Shown: positions 21,422-32,575 of the stretch, piece after piece | Layout of the letters: the number at the start of each line of letters is the position of its first letter | Position numbering within the stretch: position 1 is the first letter of the stretch | Source: Hortaea werneckii | Taxonomy: Eukaryota; Ascomycota; Dothideomycetes; Mycosphaerellales; Teratosphaeriaceae | Length of the DNA stretch: 64,000 bases | NCBI GenBank assembly: GCA_037044905.1 | Contig: JBAOKB010000118.1 | Location: 496,001 to 560,000 of the forward strand | Direction of reading: 5' to 3' | Notes under the pieces: model-generated | Seen by the model: the letters and a program-made list of their open reading frames with translations, nothing else | The model's database searches: none | Told to the model about the DNA's origin: nothing | Made by a program: the position numbers and the translations under genes

Positions 21422-23565
21422 ATGGCGACCGCAGAGACTGACGCCCCGGCGTCTCTCACGCCTGAGCAATCGCACGCCCTATTCGATATCCTCACGCATC
21501 ACGAAACTTACAAAGAGATTGAAGATTTCAAGTATCCTGGGGCAATCAATCACTACGGTCCCCCTTTTCAAGATGACCTATCCAAATCCGACTCGCCGAT
21601 ATTACAGACCTTACTTTCGAAGTTTGCTCTTAAGCTGCCTGGCTTGAGGGAAGTGAGTCCGGAGTTTTGGAAGGAGCGGGTGGCGGACCTGATCGAAGAG
21701 TTGTCCAAGGCCGAGTTGAGCGAGAGTTACGACAAGGGAATCCTAGGTATCAGGAAGACACTGGCCACGGCCATCTCGGCGCTCATTGAGTATCCTGCCC
21801 GTGCGTCGTTGGAAGGCGTAGAGAAAAATCTGCCTGAGAAGGATCGGGAATACGATCCTACGAATCCGGATGATGTTCTGCGGAGTTGGAACGATGCGCT
21901 GCAGGGCATGGTGTATGGAAGCTTCATCGACGATGTGTTCAAGAAGGCGGCGGAGACGGACGATCTGAGCAAGCATTCGGGACTGGTGCAGAGTATGCAT
22001 GAGTTTGTCGTGGTAAAGTAGGTAAGCGTCTGTGCGGCCCTTCGAAGTCTCGCGACCTGCTCGTGGGCATGATGTCCGGTCAAGATAGACAGATGGCTGG
22101 CAATGACATTGGCTAACCAGGTGGCTCACAGCATCGCATCTTTGATGCATTATACCCTCGTGTTGTCGCCTGAAGGACCTACGTTACTGCGCATGATCCA
22201 GAGTGTGCACAACATGATTCCATACACTGCGATTCGTCAAGCGCTGAAGATCGGAAACGTTGCAACCATGCTCAGCGCCGTGATGCGTGTCATTCTTGCG
22301 AAAGCTAGCGTTGGCACCATCACAAACTGGATAGGCGTCACCAGTGGCGCTGACGAGGGCATGAACTTGCTACAGCAGTAAGTCTTATACTGTGCCTGGG
22401 ATCAATGCTGCGATATGACGAACTGACCATTTGCAGAATCATCTACCAGGTTCTGAACTGGGACAAGCGCGAATTGAAGAACCGTGCTGCCAAATTGGAA
22501 AAGGAGAAGAACGCCCCGCCAAAAGAAGTGCTCTCCGAGATCCGCACATGGCTGTCCGAGCGCTCACGAACAGAGCACGAGGAATGCCGTCGTCAAAGCG
22601 CGGAACAGTCGATGTCTATCGTAGCCATCATTATGGCCATGTCGCCACATTCTGTCGAGATGACTGAAGCTCAGCATGCGAACGCCATGACATATCTGGG
22701 CATTCAACTCGGCATTCGAGATCGACAACAGATCATCAAAGCACTATGTCAGCGCAACCCAGACCAGATGACTGCAGCCGTCCGGGATGCAGTGGACGCC
22801 TACACCCCAATGATCCGCCAAATCCATCAAGCAGTAAATCTGAGCGACACGATGTGGGACTTTGAGCGCTTTCTGACCGACATGCTCAAAATGAGTAAGC
22901 CTTCAGGCGCAAAGGGACAGGAGAAACCGCCTTCCGTGGAAGGTTACGTTGACCTGCTGCATCGACATCAATCAAGCAGTCACAAGTTCCTTCACCAAGT
23001 TGCAAAGAACGGAGAAGATGTCATGACATGGTGGAAAGACTATGTGCACATGGCCGCCGCGCAATTCCGTACGGATGCAAAGCCACCACCTACTACCGCT
23101 GTAGTGCCCGAGCACATCTCGGCTGGTGGGGCAAAGAAGGCAGTCGAATCTGCCTTTGGCTCCCTCTCTGCCGATGACCAAAAAGCCGTGAAACAGGAAC
23201 TCACGGCCTATCAACAATATCTGGACAATCTGCATTCCGCATCCGCTTCTCGCATCGCGGCTGTGATCAAGCGCACGCATTCCACTCCCTACGGTCCAGG
23301 TGCTTATCTCGCACGGTGGCAGCACCTCATGGATACGACACCTGTGACGCCTGCTAAGGCCAAGGGCGAGGTGCGGTACGGTGGGAGCAAGAGCGTCAAG
23401 GAGGAAGGCCGCAAGGACGTGGATGGTAACGAGGCCGGGTTCGTGACGGAAGATCAGGCTGAGAAGGCCGTGGATGAGAAGACTCCCGATGCGCCGAGTG
23501 TGGAAAGCACGATCCGCCTGTTGGGTGGGAACTTTCGAGCGATTATTTCTGGGGAGTCGCCGTAG
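21422..23565 (+). CDS. PX-associated (PXB)/DUF3818 family protein
   Basis: Exons 21422-22012, 22121-22377 and 22437-23565 give 658 residues. The first donor must be GTAAAG at 22013, because the next GTAAGC lies after an in-frame stop. The second intron is GTAAGT..GCAG. The N-terminal part (SLTPEQSHALFDILTHHETY, HYGPPF) resembles the PX-associated domain. The middle matches DUF3818, with LRMIQSVHNMIPYTAIRQAL, GNVATMLSAVMRVILAKAS and GADEGMNLLQ. The C-terminal half is helical and ends in a charged tail. The yeast relative YPR097W carries a PX lipid-binding domain between these parts, but none is visible here. A membrane-trafficking or lipid-related role is inference from that family. Confidence 0.8.
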
Positions 23566-24420
23566 TGCTTTTCAATTCCCATGAGTGGTTAGGGAGAATG
23601 GATTCGTTTTGCTGAGTCCGATATAGGGTACCCTTGCAGTTTATCTCCATAATGATCGACATGTCCACGACTAGCATGAGGCGCTGCAGTACTGCATCGG
23701 CGATAGAGCCGATCTCAGTACCTTATCTTGGAGTACAAGGTAAAGTCAAGTTTGGATGTACCGGCACGGTGGGGCGTCATGGTTTCGCGACGAGGTCCAA
23801 GTCATTGGTTGGAAAATTTCATCGATTTCGGCGGAGCGTCCGGCCATCCGTTGATCATATCCCTTACCACCGTTATGGTAGTACCTCACTGTGTAAGTAC
23901 TGTGTACCTTCCAGCTTGTCACGTGTCGCAATTCTCGGCAGCCACGACTCCAATGGACCCTGAACTGTTGCTGGCCGAAACATTGAGGGTCTGCACCGGT
24001 CTCGACTTCTTCTCGATTCAATGCACTTTCGCTTCCGGCCATGACAAAGAGCCCGTCTAGAGCACCACACTGGAGTCTAATAAAGCGCAAAACGGGCGTG
24101 CGCAGGGTGTGGCGTGCGGTGACAAGGATACAAGCTTCGGCGAAGGTTCACGCCCCCGACATCTAGAGGAGAGCCGCACCTGCACCTTCTCAGATCACCA
24201 GTGACGTACTCCGACTCGCGCCTGTCCAATCCTGCCTACGACGTCGCTCGCAGATGAGAGATTTCCAAGCCACACTACACCCTTTCCCTTTTGACTGCGA
24301 ATCATTGTAGTATGTGCTTTTGAACGATTATCTGACGGTAGGCTGCTGGAGCCTGGAGGCGCGCATTGAGTCTCTGCCGTGGTAACGACAAAAGCGGAAC
24401 AGCTCCACCTTAACCTCACA
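23566..24420. other. intergenic region
   Basis: This 0.85-kb spacer lies between tandem genes. It contains short inverted elements around 23720-23750 (ACCTT..AAGGT). I see no convincing gene. Confidence 0.45.
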
Positions 24421-26322
24421 ATGCCTGGAGTAAACGACCACAAGGCTCGCAGAGTCCTCACGCGGAATGCGTGCATGCGATGCCGCGCCAGGAAGGCGAA
24501 AGTAGGACGTTTCTTAATGGCAACACCTGCCAGATGTGTCGAGATCAGCGACTGATTTACAGTTTCCAGTGCAACGGCAAGCGCCCGAGTTGTCAGAGCT
24601 GCCAAAGGGCTCCGCTGCGTGTATGATACTGCTTGCGAGGGTAAGCATGCGCCGCGCTCTACATGGTTGAGAGGACTGAAAAACCCACTCACGTATTGTT
24701 GCAAGACACTACCAAAATGCAGAGCCTGCAAAGCCAGCTCGCGGACACGGAAGAGGAGTTGAGCTCGAAGACAGCCGACCTTGAGTCATGCATGGCGTTA
24801 GTCCGTCGATTCCAACAGGTCAAAGATAGGGAGGCGGTCGATCTGCTGGCTAGATTCCGAGCTGGCCAGAACATTGGAGAGCCTTCCGCAACGCAACGCC
24901 CGCCGGAAGGTCATTCGTTGCCGCTTTCTGCGACAGCAGAGCCAGAGAGCAATCTGCCTCTCACACCGGAGTCTCTGAGGGAGACATCAGATATCCACAC
25001 TGCTTATCCCAGGAATACAGGCTCTCGCCAGGCACCGCCTGTGAGGTTCACGACCCAGCCTGAGGGCAAGTTTCTGGGAAGGACCAGTGCTAGTAGCTAC
25101 CCAAAGAGGCGGCAGATATCCTTTGCGGGTGTCCTAGGACTTACTCGAGAACCTAGCATTACCCAGATTTGCCCTTTCAGATCACACTTCTCTATTATGC
25201 AGTGGGATTCGATCATCACCACGCAGTTCGACGCATGTCTGCGCGCAGGCATCTCGGCTTTGGGTCCTGCACACAGGCTGAAAAGTGCTCGTTTGCTTTC
25301 CACGCCTGCTGTAGACATTACGACCGATGGTCTGTTGTACCAGGTCTCCGGTCTACTCGCCATCACTTCCTCAAATCGTCGCAAACGCCACTTTCAAACC
25401 TGGCCGATGCTGAATTGGACTCGGTATAACGTATTAGGGGCGCTGAGAACGGCGCTCTCGGAATCGAATGGAAGGGGTGGTATTTTGGCCTGGATTGTCG
25501 CAGTTCTAACAGGATGGGAACAAGTAAGCAAATCTGCAGCGCGCGATGGTGCCTCGTCAAATGACCCAAGTGTCTTGCTGAATTCTTTTCCAGATGCATG
25601 GCGACCCAGCCGCATTCCAAATCCACCTCTCAGCCTTACAGGAGATGACAATTGAACATAGCGGCAAATCATCTTCCAAGTTTACTACTAGCTTGGTCAG
25701 GGCACCATCTATTCCAGCAGCGGAAAGGCTACCTGATGGCTTCGCCCATATGCATGTCTTGGGTCTCCTTCCAAACGCCCTGCTGGACTTGATCGCTCGC
25801 TTGACTCCTATGCGTCTCCACGAGCAAGAGCGTGTCGACGAATGGAGACGCGTGTCGATCCTGCTCGTGGCCCTGCAACCGACCAGCAAGCCTGCTGTCA
25901 ACGCTCTCATTAACGGCGAGCTCGGCGTCCAAGTCACGGAATGCGTCCGCATCTCCGCCATGATGTTCATCACTCTCGTCCTCGCCGTCACCGACAACGA
26001 CCACTGGAACCAGCCTATGCTGAGCGCCATCGAGCCCACGTATTCCGACACCCACCCCATCGTGACAGAAGACCTCGCCGGTTCCGTCTACGACGAAATC
26101 CTCCTCTGGAGCCTCTGCGTCTTCTACGCGCTTGCCGGCCGTCTGATCGAGCGTCAGCTGACCTGTTTCCGCCGGCTCCTCCGCTCCTTCATGATCCCCA
26201 CGGAGGCGACATCGTGGCAGATCCTCCAACGTCTCATGAAGCGCTTCCTGTATCATCCCTCCTTCGACAAGCGGTTGCAGGATATTATGGAAATCGAGGA
26301 ACGGAAAGCCCGCCCGGGATGA
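24421..26322 (+). CDS. Zn2Cys6 transcription factor with frame break in the zinc cluster
   Basis: Exons are 24421-24501, 24570-24640, 24706-25523 and 25594-26322. All introns are GT..AG, with donors GTAGGA, GTAAGC and GTAAGC. Exon 1 encodes the first Cys pair (NACMRCRARKAK). Exon 2 continues with CNGKRPSCQSC, then hits TGA in frame within about 25 bases. One frame over, the sequence supplies the expected last Cys (LRCVYDTAC). The exons sum to 3n+1, so one base is extra or two are missing. After the cluster comes a leucine-type coiled coil (QSLQSQLADTEEELSSKTADLESC), then a regulatory region with DWTRYN-like sequence and DHWNQPMLSAIEPTY. Without the frame break it would be a typical regulator of about 565 residues. 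Target genes are unknown. Confidence 0.7.
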
Positions 26323-27953
26323 GATGGTTTCATGAGGTTGAAGACGGGAATTCCCGTGGGAAAGGTGTGGGGAATTCGCCCCTCCGCTCGTGAGATCGGA
26401 GGGCGTGGTTTGCCTCAGTTCTTGACAAAATCGGAAGCGGATTTGAGCCGAGGACGACGACCACAATGATGACGACGACGACGGAAAGTCGGCAATTGGA
26501 GTCCAGGGAGCATTGATGGGAATGGAAACCTATTCGAGTGATACCCCTTATCTGCTTTTTCTACGTCGGTGTATTAAAAGTCCAAAAAATTGATCGACTA
26601 TTCATAATCACTTGACATGTGCATAACTCATTCATGCCGAAGAAGGCCTTAGGAAACGCGTTATTTCGACGTAATTTGTGGCCAGCAAATTTCAATGTTC
26701 TTTCGCGTGCGTGTCTCTGGCCCTATCTAATAAAAGCTGCCGGGCAGGTTGGAACACACAGTGTGTGGTCTTACACATACAGCTGCTGTTCACTGGTCCT
26801 CAATGTATATCTGTGGCCCTGACTCGCTGGGCATCCTTTGCGCTACCTGTTGAACCAGAGTCCACAGCGCAAATCACTCCGATGCTGGGACTTTTTTTTA
26901 CACACGCGGTAGGCAAACCCCAGAGAGGGGGGGGGGAAAGCTAGGAAGTTTCGTCCCTTGTGCGGATTACGTTTCGAAGGTCGCTAGGTAGGTACCTTTA
27001 GTGTTATATAGAAAAGTAGAGTCATCGGGGACCGCCAAGTATTCGCGGATCATCCCAAAGAACCATAACCTCCTACTCTTGTTTTTCTCACGTTTTACTT
27101 TCCCGTCTTTGGTTTTCCGCCAGGCCTAGAGGACGGGTCTTGGATTTCAGGTGTGCGAGGACAGCTTTGATGTGCGCGAGAAGACCTCTCGTCCTCGTCA
27201 GGGAGTGAGGAGGTAAAATCCTCTAGTCTCGCTCAGATTTGCCATTTTGTGAAGCCCTCTCTAAGCGCACTAGGTTGGCGGGTCAATGCGTAGAGAGGTG
27301 GCGTGTCTTCCACGAGTGAGCTCGCGAGGGACTAGCGGGGGCAAACCGATTACGCAAAAGGAGTGTAATAGTAGCAAAACGTCAAGCACCCTTCCTCCAT
27401 CCTTGGAGCGGGGATTCGGAAAGCGCGTGCGTTTCGATAGGCCGAAAGGCTCATATGACGTCCCAGATTCCGATGGCGTGAAGGTTGGTGTCAGATCGAA
27501 CCCGAGTAGCGCGCCAGACCACTTTGGAAGGCACGCCATCTAACTGTTTTCCATTGGGTTGAGGTAGTCCCTGGAGGGAGGGTGTGGGCGGGCTTAGATC
27601 CTTCGGGCTTCGGCGATGGTGCGCTGTAAGCCACGCTAGACCAGTTCAGGAAGGCACGCCATCTGACTGTCTCCACTTATTTCAGGTTGGTTCTAAAGGA
27701 GGGCGTGGGCGGGCTTAGATCCTTCAGACTTCCCGAGTATAGCAAGCCGGCCATAGAAGCGGGACGCAAAGCTCTTGTCCCACGGAGTCAACAATCTTTC
27801 CTCTTTTGGCAAGAGTGAGAAGGCCAGAGTGATTCTGGCTTTTCGGCCGCCTTAAGATCTGGACACGCCCGATTCGTCGCGGAGAAGAGCATTGATCCCA
27901 CTTCGTTCCCTGTTCGAAGGCTTCTCATCTGGCAAACCCCCCTTCACGCCCCA
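26323..27953. other. gene-poor 1.6-kb spacer
   Basis: I find no gene between the convergent ends at 26322 and 27954. The stretch contains a G run near 26930, GCTAGGTAGGTACC at about 26983-26996 and the direct duplication listed next. The sequence is not clearly AT-shifted, so RIP-type decay is not evident. Confidence 0.5.
27508..27733 (+). repeat. diverged direct duplication of about 100 bp, period about 122 bp
   Basis: Copy A (about 27508-27609) and copy B (about 27632-27733) share GGAAGGCACGCCATCT near the left end (27526 and 27649) and TGGGCGGGCTTAGATCCTTC near the right end (27585 and 27706). The middle is more divergent, and no ORF is maintained across it. Whether further copies exist elsewhere in the genome cannot be seen from here. 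Confidence 0.8.
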
Positions 27954-29180
27954 TCATCCATAAGCCCTCTCGCCCACAGTCCAACTCCTCAGATCCTCCC
28001 GCACCTCGAACTCGTCAAGCTCGCCGGCGCCCTTCCGCGGTACCTTCATCTTCTGTCCGTACCGTCCGTACCGATGTCCCATCATCCTCGGACTCCCAAT
28101 CCCGCGCGTGACGTTACCCATCCGCTGGTGTTGGCGTCGACTGCCCATGCTGTCCTCCTGCTGGGAGGAATGCGGGTCGCGCGGCATACTGGCACCGCTG
28201 CCGCTCGCCTCGGTCGTCTGCTCGGATCGGTCGCCTGTGCTGAGCGGGGGCGGGCGGCCATGTGCGCCCCAGCCGTCGCCGCCGGAGAAGATGTCCTCGA
28301 TGCATTCGTCCGCTTTCAGCTCGCCGGGCTGCGAGGCCCAGTGGGCCGCCAGCGTGCGCCGGTACATGTCTTGCATCTCGCCTACTTCGCGGTTGCTGGA
28401 GCTGAGACTGGGGATTGCGCCTGCATGGGCGCCTGCGGGGTCGTCTTGGCCGATCCCGTTTCCGGATGAGGACGGGTGCAGGGAGGCGGAGGATGGACGT
28501 TCGCCGTCGGCTGTCGTCCCTGCTGCGCCGTGTGGAGAGGTTACCGGTTCCGAGGAATGGATGATACCAGCGATGCCCCCGAATACAGGAGCAGAGCGTA
28601 ATGGTGGCGCGTAGAAATCGCGTGTACCTTCCGTGTGGCGCATGTAGATTCCGAGCTTGAGGGTGGAGTTGATTTTGGAGTCTTGCATGAGATAACGGCG
28701 TACTACCCCGAGCTCGCCGCCCGCATTATCGATACTCTCCCTTCCCTGGGGGTTGTGGTGGCTGCTACTCCCACCTACCGACCCCATCGTCGCAGGGGGA
28801 GCAGATGAAGACGACAGGGCCTCGCTCGCTTCTACGTACTCGGCCAGATTGCATCGCACGTAGCCCAGGGTGATCCGCTCGACTTTGCCACCGGCGGAGT
28901 ATTCCTGCAGAATGTCGAATTGCATGGGACAATCCTCCAGCACGCCATCACGGCCGACGGTGAGACGGACTGGGAGGCTCTTGGAGTAGGAGAACAGCAC
29001 GCGATGGTCCTTGATCGCGCATCGCGGAGTCCGGCCGCGATGCTCGGCGGAGACGGAGTGGGAGAGGTCCCATTTGACGAAGGCTGATCCCGAGACCAGG
29101 GGCACGTTGTTCAGGTCGAGGATGTGCAGCGTCAGGGCGAAGCGGACGCGCCGGGACTTCGGGATGAATGGGGCGGTCAT
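27954..29180 (-). CDS. EEIG1/EHBP1-type NT-C2 domain protein
   Basis: This is a single exon of 408 residues. The first 190 residues form an N-terminal C2 (NT-C2) domain as in EEIG1/EHBP1 proteins. It begins SRRVRFALTLHILDLNNVPL, has GSAFVKWDL and ends near KINSTLKLGIYM. A Ser/Gly-rich insertion sits between its later strands. The remainder is low-complexity, with an Arg/His-rich end (MGHRYGRYGQKMKVP). Such NT-C2 domains associate with membranes and the cytoskeleton in animals. The fungal role is not established. It is divergent from the LMBR1 gene, with starts 463 bp apart. Confidence 0.85.
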   Translation of the reverse strand: MTAPFIPKSRRVRFALTLHILDLNNVPLVSGSAFVKWDLSHSVSAEHRGRTPRCAIKDHRVLFSYSKSLPVRLTVGRDGVLEDCPMQFDILQEYSAGGKVERITLGYVRCNLAEYVEASEALSSSSAPPATMGSVGGSSSHHNPQGRESIDNAGGELGVVRRYLMQDSKINSTLKLGIYMRHTEGTRDFYAPPLRSAPVFGGIAGIIHSSEPVTSPHGAAGTTADGERPSSASLHPSSSGNGIGQDDPAGAHAGAIPSLSSSNREVGEMQDMYRRTLAAHWASQPGELKADECIEDIFSGGDGWGAHGRPPPLSTGDRSEQTTEASGSGASMPRDPHSSQQEDSMGSRRQHQRMGNVTRGIGSPRMMGHRYGRYGQKMKVPRKGAGELDEFEVREDLRSWTVGERAYG

Positions 29181-29643
29181 GTTTCCCGGTCCAGATCAGC
29201 AGATCCCGGTCGGAGACTTGCTGGTACTCATCCAGGTGCACTCAGATGGGGAAGGTGGGGTTAGTGGGTTGGCATGTTTGGCATGTTTGGAGATGGCAGG
29301 TGCAGGTGGGATCAAGACAAGACAAGCAGTCGCGATTGAACGAATGTGGAAGGTGCACGGCCACCGGATCCGCCGGAGATCGCGGGATCCGAACCGGCCG
29401 ACGTTTAGGGCTGCGCTGGCGCGAGCCGCTTACGTCAGTCTGGGGTCGACTGCGGCAACTTCAAGCCTGCCCTGCCTCGGGCCTTCCCCAGGGAAAGATC
29501 AGATCCACGAAAGGAGGCAGCAGCGACTTCCGTTGCGACGAGACTGGACCTTCCTCACCTTTGGCTGTGCCGAGCGCGTCGATCGATGGAATAGAATCCC
29601 GGAGTGAGATACACACCGCTGCTTGAGGCGGAAAGAGGCGATC

Positions 29644-31806
29644 ATGGCGTCGTCTTCCGTCAGCTCCGACGTCCTCGCCCTCCTCTCCCTGCTTGTCATC
29701 ACCGCCCTCGTCCTCCTCCTGCTCCGCCACTATCTCCCGCTCCGGACCACGCCCGCCTACCTCCTGGTCCCCGTCTTCCTCGCTCTCGCGCTCCCGTGCT
29801 CGATCATCCTGCTGGTCCCCATCGATCTCGCTTCCTCCACCGACTCCGACGATGCTTCACCCGACCGCGGCGTCTGGCTGCCGGAGCGAGTAGTATTGGT
29901 CACATGGCGCATTACATACTGGCTTACCTTCTGCTTGACCTGGTTCATCCTGCCGCTGCTGGGCGAATATGTGGACTCCGGCTATCGGGATACCCGTGCC
30001 CGGCTGCTGGATTCAGCCCGGAGTAATGCCCGCTACCAGCTCATCGTCCTCGGTACCGCCATTGCGGGCCTAGTGTACTTTATCCTCCAGAATGGCTTCC
30101 ACGCCGCCTCTCTCAAAGGTCTAGTCATGGCGCTTGCGTACGGATGGGGTCTAGTCCTCGCCATAGGCCTGATGGGACACGGCATTGTCGCTCTCCCTCG
30201 CCGCCTGTTCAAGAACGCAAGTGTGGGCGGACGGTTGCGCCGTTTACAGGCACAAGCGCCTAGAACCAAGGATAAGCTAGACGAGGCAACCGAGGAGCTG
30301 CAGGAGTTGGAGAACACAGTCCACCAGCTCAAACAGCGAAAGTATGGCACGAGTCGCGATTTACAAGAATGGATTGACGACCTAGCCGACACAATCACCC
30401 CCCCTGACCCCAGGCAAGCAGGTGCAGCCGCCGCAGTCAGATCGACCAACGCCGGCATCCCCGCTGTCCTGACTGAACGCTATCTGGCAGACCTCACGCG
30501 GAAATTGAAACGCGCTGGGCATAAGAAAGCCCGCTTCCTCGACTCCTGGGCAACGCTCTGCCAACAAGCCCACGACACCCAACTCATCCTCGACGCCGCC
30601 AGCTCCAAAAAGCTCGGCGATTTCGGCCGTCCCGGTCTCCTCCGCTCGCTTCCCCCGAACTTCCGCTACCACCTCTACGCCACCGCCTTCCCCACCTTCC
30701 GTCTCATCACCTCGGCCCTCCTGGCCGCCGCAGGCGCCATCGTGGTCTTCTCCGAAGTCGTCAAATCCTTCGCTCCATCCCTCTCCGTCATCGGCCTAAC
30801 CGTAATCCACCACCCCAACAGCGAAGGCAGCAAGGTCGGCTTCGCCGGCCAACTCATCGCCGCCCTCTGGCTCCTCTATATGGACGCCTGCGCCCTCTAC
30901 GCCATCAGCGACGTCCGGGTCTGGGGCAACCGCGCCCTCGTCAAGCGCCAGACCTACCCCGAAAGCGCGTGCTGGTACAGCTTACAGGTCGCCAAACTCA
31001 CCGTCCCGCTCTCCTACAACTTCATCACCCTCCTCTCCCCCGTCGTCTACCGCAAAACGCAATTCTACGGCTTCCTCGGCCAACTCATCAATCTCACTCC
31101 GCTTGGGGAAGGGTTCAGCAGGTTCTTCCCTTGTTTCCTCCTCCTCCCCGTCCTCATGAGTCTCTTCAATGTCTACGGTCGCATGAAGCGGGTCGTCGGA
31201 TTTGGAGGCGTACTAGAAGATGAGACCGAAGGGAACCCTTCAGGTTTCGGAACCGGTGGGTGGAGGGAAGGCCGCGCGATTATTGAAGCTGAGCTCCAGC
31301 GCCGCGGCGGCACGGTTGCGACCGCGACAGCTGGTGCGGGTGGGAGTAGTCTGGATCGGTTGGCCCCCGGGAATTCTTCTTCGTCGGCTGAGGCGACGCG
31401 GTCACGGGGGTCCGATGTAGCTGGGAGCGGGAGTTCGACCCCCACAGGTCATGCTGGGAGCAGCGGAGGTGGTCGTGATGCCCAGCGTGGTCCTCTCCTG
31501 CCGACTTCCAATGTAGGCGAGGCGAATCGACAGTTCCGTTCTATTACCAATAACCCGGGTGATGAGGAAGATGAGGGACCCCGCCATTTCTATCAGGATT
31601 TCGCCGAGCGTGTCAGGAATACGTTCGATACGGCGGAGCGGCCGGAGTGGATTCAGAATCTGGGGAAGGGGTTGCAGCAGACGCCTAAGTGGATGCAGGG
31701 GAGCAGTGGTGGGAGTGGGAATGGGAGTGGTAATCAGGGTGATGGCGAGAGTCCGTGGGCGAGGTGGTTTGGTGGGCGAGGGGATAATGGGGGGTTGAGA
31801 CTTTGA
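29644..31806 (+). CDS. LMBR1-domain multi-pass membrane protein
   Basis: This is a single exon of 720 residues from ATG 29644. It opens with a hydrophobic segment (VLALLSLLVITALVLLLL) and has about nine membrane spans in the LMBR1/LIMR-like arrangement. One region of spans lies at residues 1-190. A cytoplasmic coiled coil follows (DKLDEATEELQELENTVHQL), and further spans run from about residue 360 to 520 (SVIGLTVIHHP, LTVPLSYNFITLLSP). The C-terminal 190 residues are soluble and Gly/Ser-rich, with a short conserved DFAERVRNTFD. It corresponds to the LMBRD2-like fungal family, whose biochemical role is unclear. Confidence 0.88.
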   Translation: MASSSVSSDVLALLSLLVITALVLLLLRHYLPLRTTPAYLLVPVFLALALPCSIILLVPIDLASSTDSDDASPDRGVWLPERVVLVTWRITYWLTFCLTWFILPLLGEYVDSGYRDTRARLLDSARSNARYQLIVLGTAIAGLVYFILQNGFHAASLKGLVMALAYGWGLVLAIGLMGHGIVALPRRLFKNASVGGRLRRLQAQAPRTKDKLDEATEELQELENTVHQLKQRKYGTSRDLQEWIDDLADTITPPDPRQAGAAAAVRSTNAGIPAVLTERYLADLTRKLKRAGHKKARFLDSWATLCQQAHDTQLILDAASSKKLGDFGRPGLLRSLPPNFRYHLYATAFPTFRLITSALLAAAGAIVVFSEVVKSFAPSLSVIGLTVIHHPNSEGSKVGFAGQLIAALWLLYMDACALYAISDVRVWGNRALVKRQTYPESACWYSLQVAKLTVPLSYNFITLLSPVVYRKTQFYGFLGQLINLTPLGEGFSRFFPCFLLLPVLMSLFNVYGRMKRVVGFGGVLEDETEGNPSGFGTGGWREGRAIIEAELQRRGGTVATATAGAGGSSLDRLAPGNSSSSAEATRSRGSDVAGSGSSTPTGHAGSSGGGRDAQRGPLLPTSNVGEANRQFRSITNNPGDEEDEGPRHFYQDFAERVRNTFDTAERPEWIQNLGKGLQQTPKWMQGSSGGSGNGSGNQGDGESPWARWFGGRGDNGGLRL

Positions 31807-32575
31807 GATGGATTATGTCTTCCTGATAGAAAGGGATCTGTCTGTCCGAGATGGATGGGGGTCTTTAATGTAATGATGGCTGCTTGCGAGACAGCGATTT
31901 GCTTTTGAAGGGTTTTAGCGACGGCGCTTGGGGTTTCTTTCTAGATTGAATAGAGGGCGAATTGGATAACCATCAAACCAAGAGCTCTGTTCGAATTTTA
32001 TCTTTTGGCATATGGCTTGTCGCACTTTCTACCACCTGATGTGTGGTTTCGAGAGTTTTGGACCTTAATTAAAGGTATCTAGGTAGACAGAGAAAGGTAC
32101 GAACATGCACAATTGCGCAAAGCCTGGCTGCGGATCGAGGAGGCATGCCTTACCCACATGCATGCATGCAAGCCTTGACAGTTGCTGTGACGCTTATGGC
32201 CGCGCAGTGGTCGATATGGGCCCGGCTCCCGTGCGTTGTGTACAGGACTCATCCGGCGCGCTTGGCCTAGCGGTTGATACAACCGATAGGTCGAATTATC
32301 AAGCGGAGCGCATAACGTTTGGTTGGAGGGGTGGCTGCGGGGCCTGAATCTGCACTGCTGGCTCAGCCTGCATAATTAGTTGCATCATGCGCGTGTCGGA
32401 GATCAATGGATGCTTGCACGGTCTCATTTGACTATTAAATTCACAGCCAGCCTGTCAATCATTCTCGACCGACATTTTCACTATCTCGACATCTGCTCTA
32501 CTCCCACCAACGATTGCATAACTTGGTAGTCCTCGGCAAAGATTTGGAGTCTTTTCCATCTGCTACGCGACCACA
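31807..32575. other. intergenic region
   Basis: This 0.77-kb stretch includes a near-palindrome around CCTTAATTAAAGG (about 32062-32074), next to ATCTAGGTAG, and a CATGCATGCATGC run near 32157. The final 120 bases before ATG 32576 are CT-rich and look like a core promoter. No gene was found. Confidence 0.5.

Noticed and set aside
27480..27520. Reverse-strand GGTTCGATCT resembling a B box
   Set aside because: The flanks do not form a cloverleaf, and the sequence sits in the diverged duplication.
26323..27953. Relic transposable element
   Set aside because: A direct duplication is present, but I see no terminal inverted repeats, LTRs, target-site duplication or transposase-like frame.
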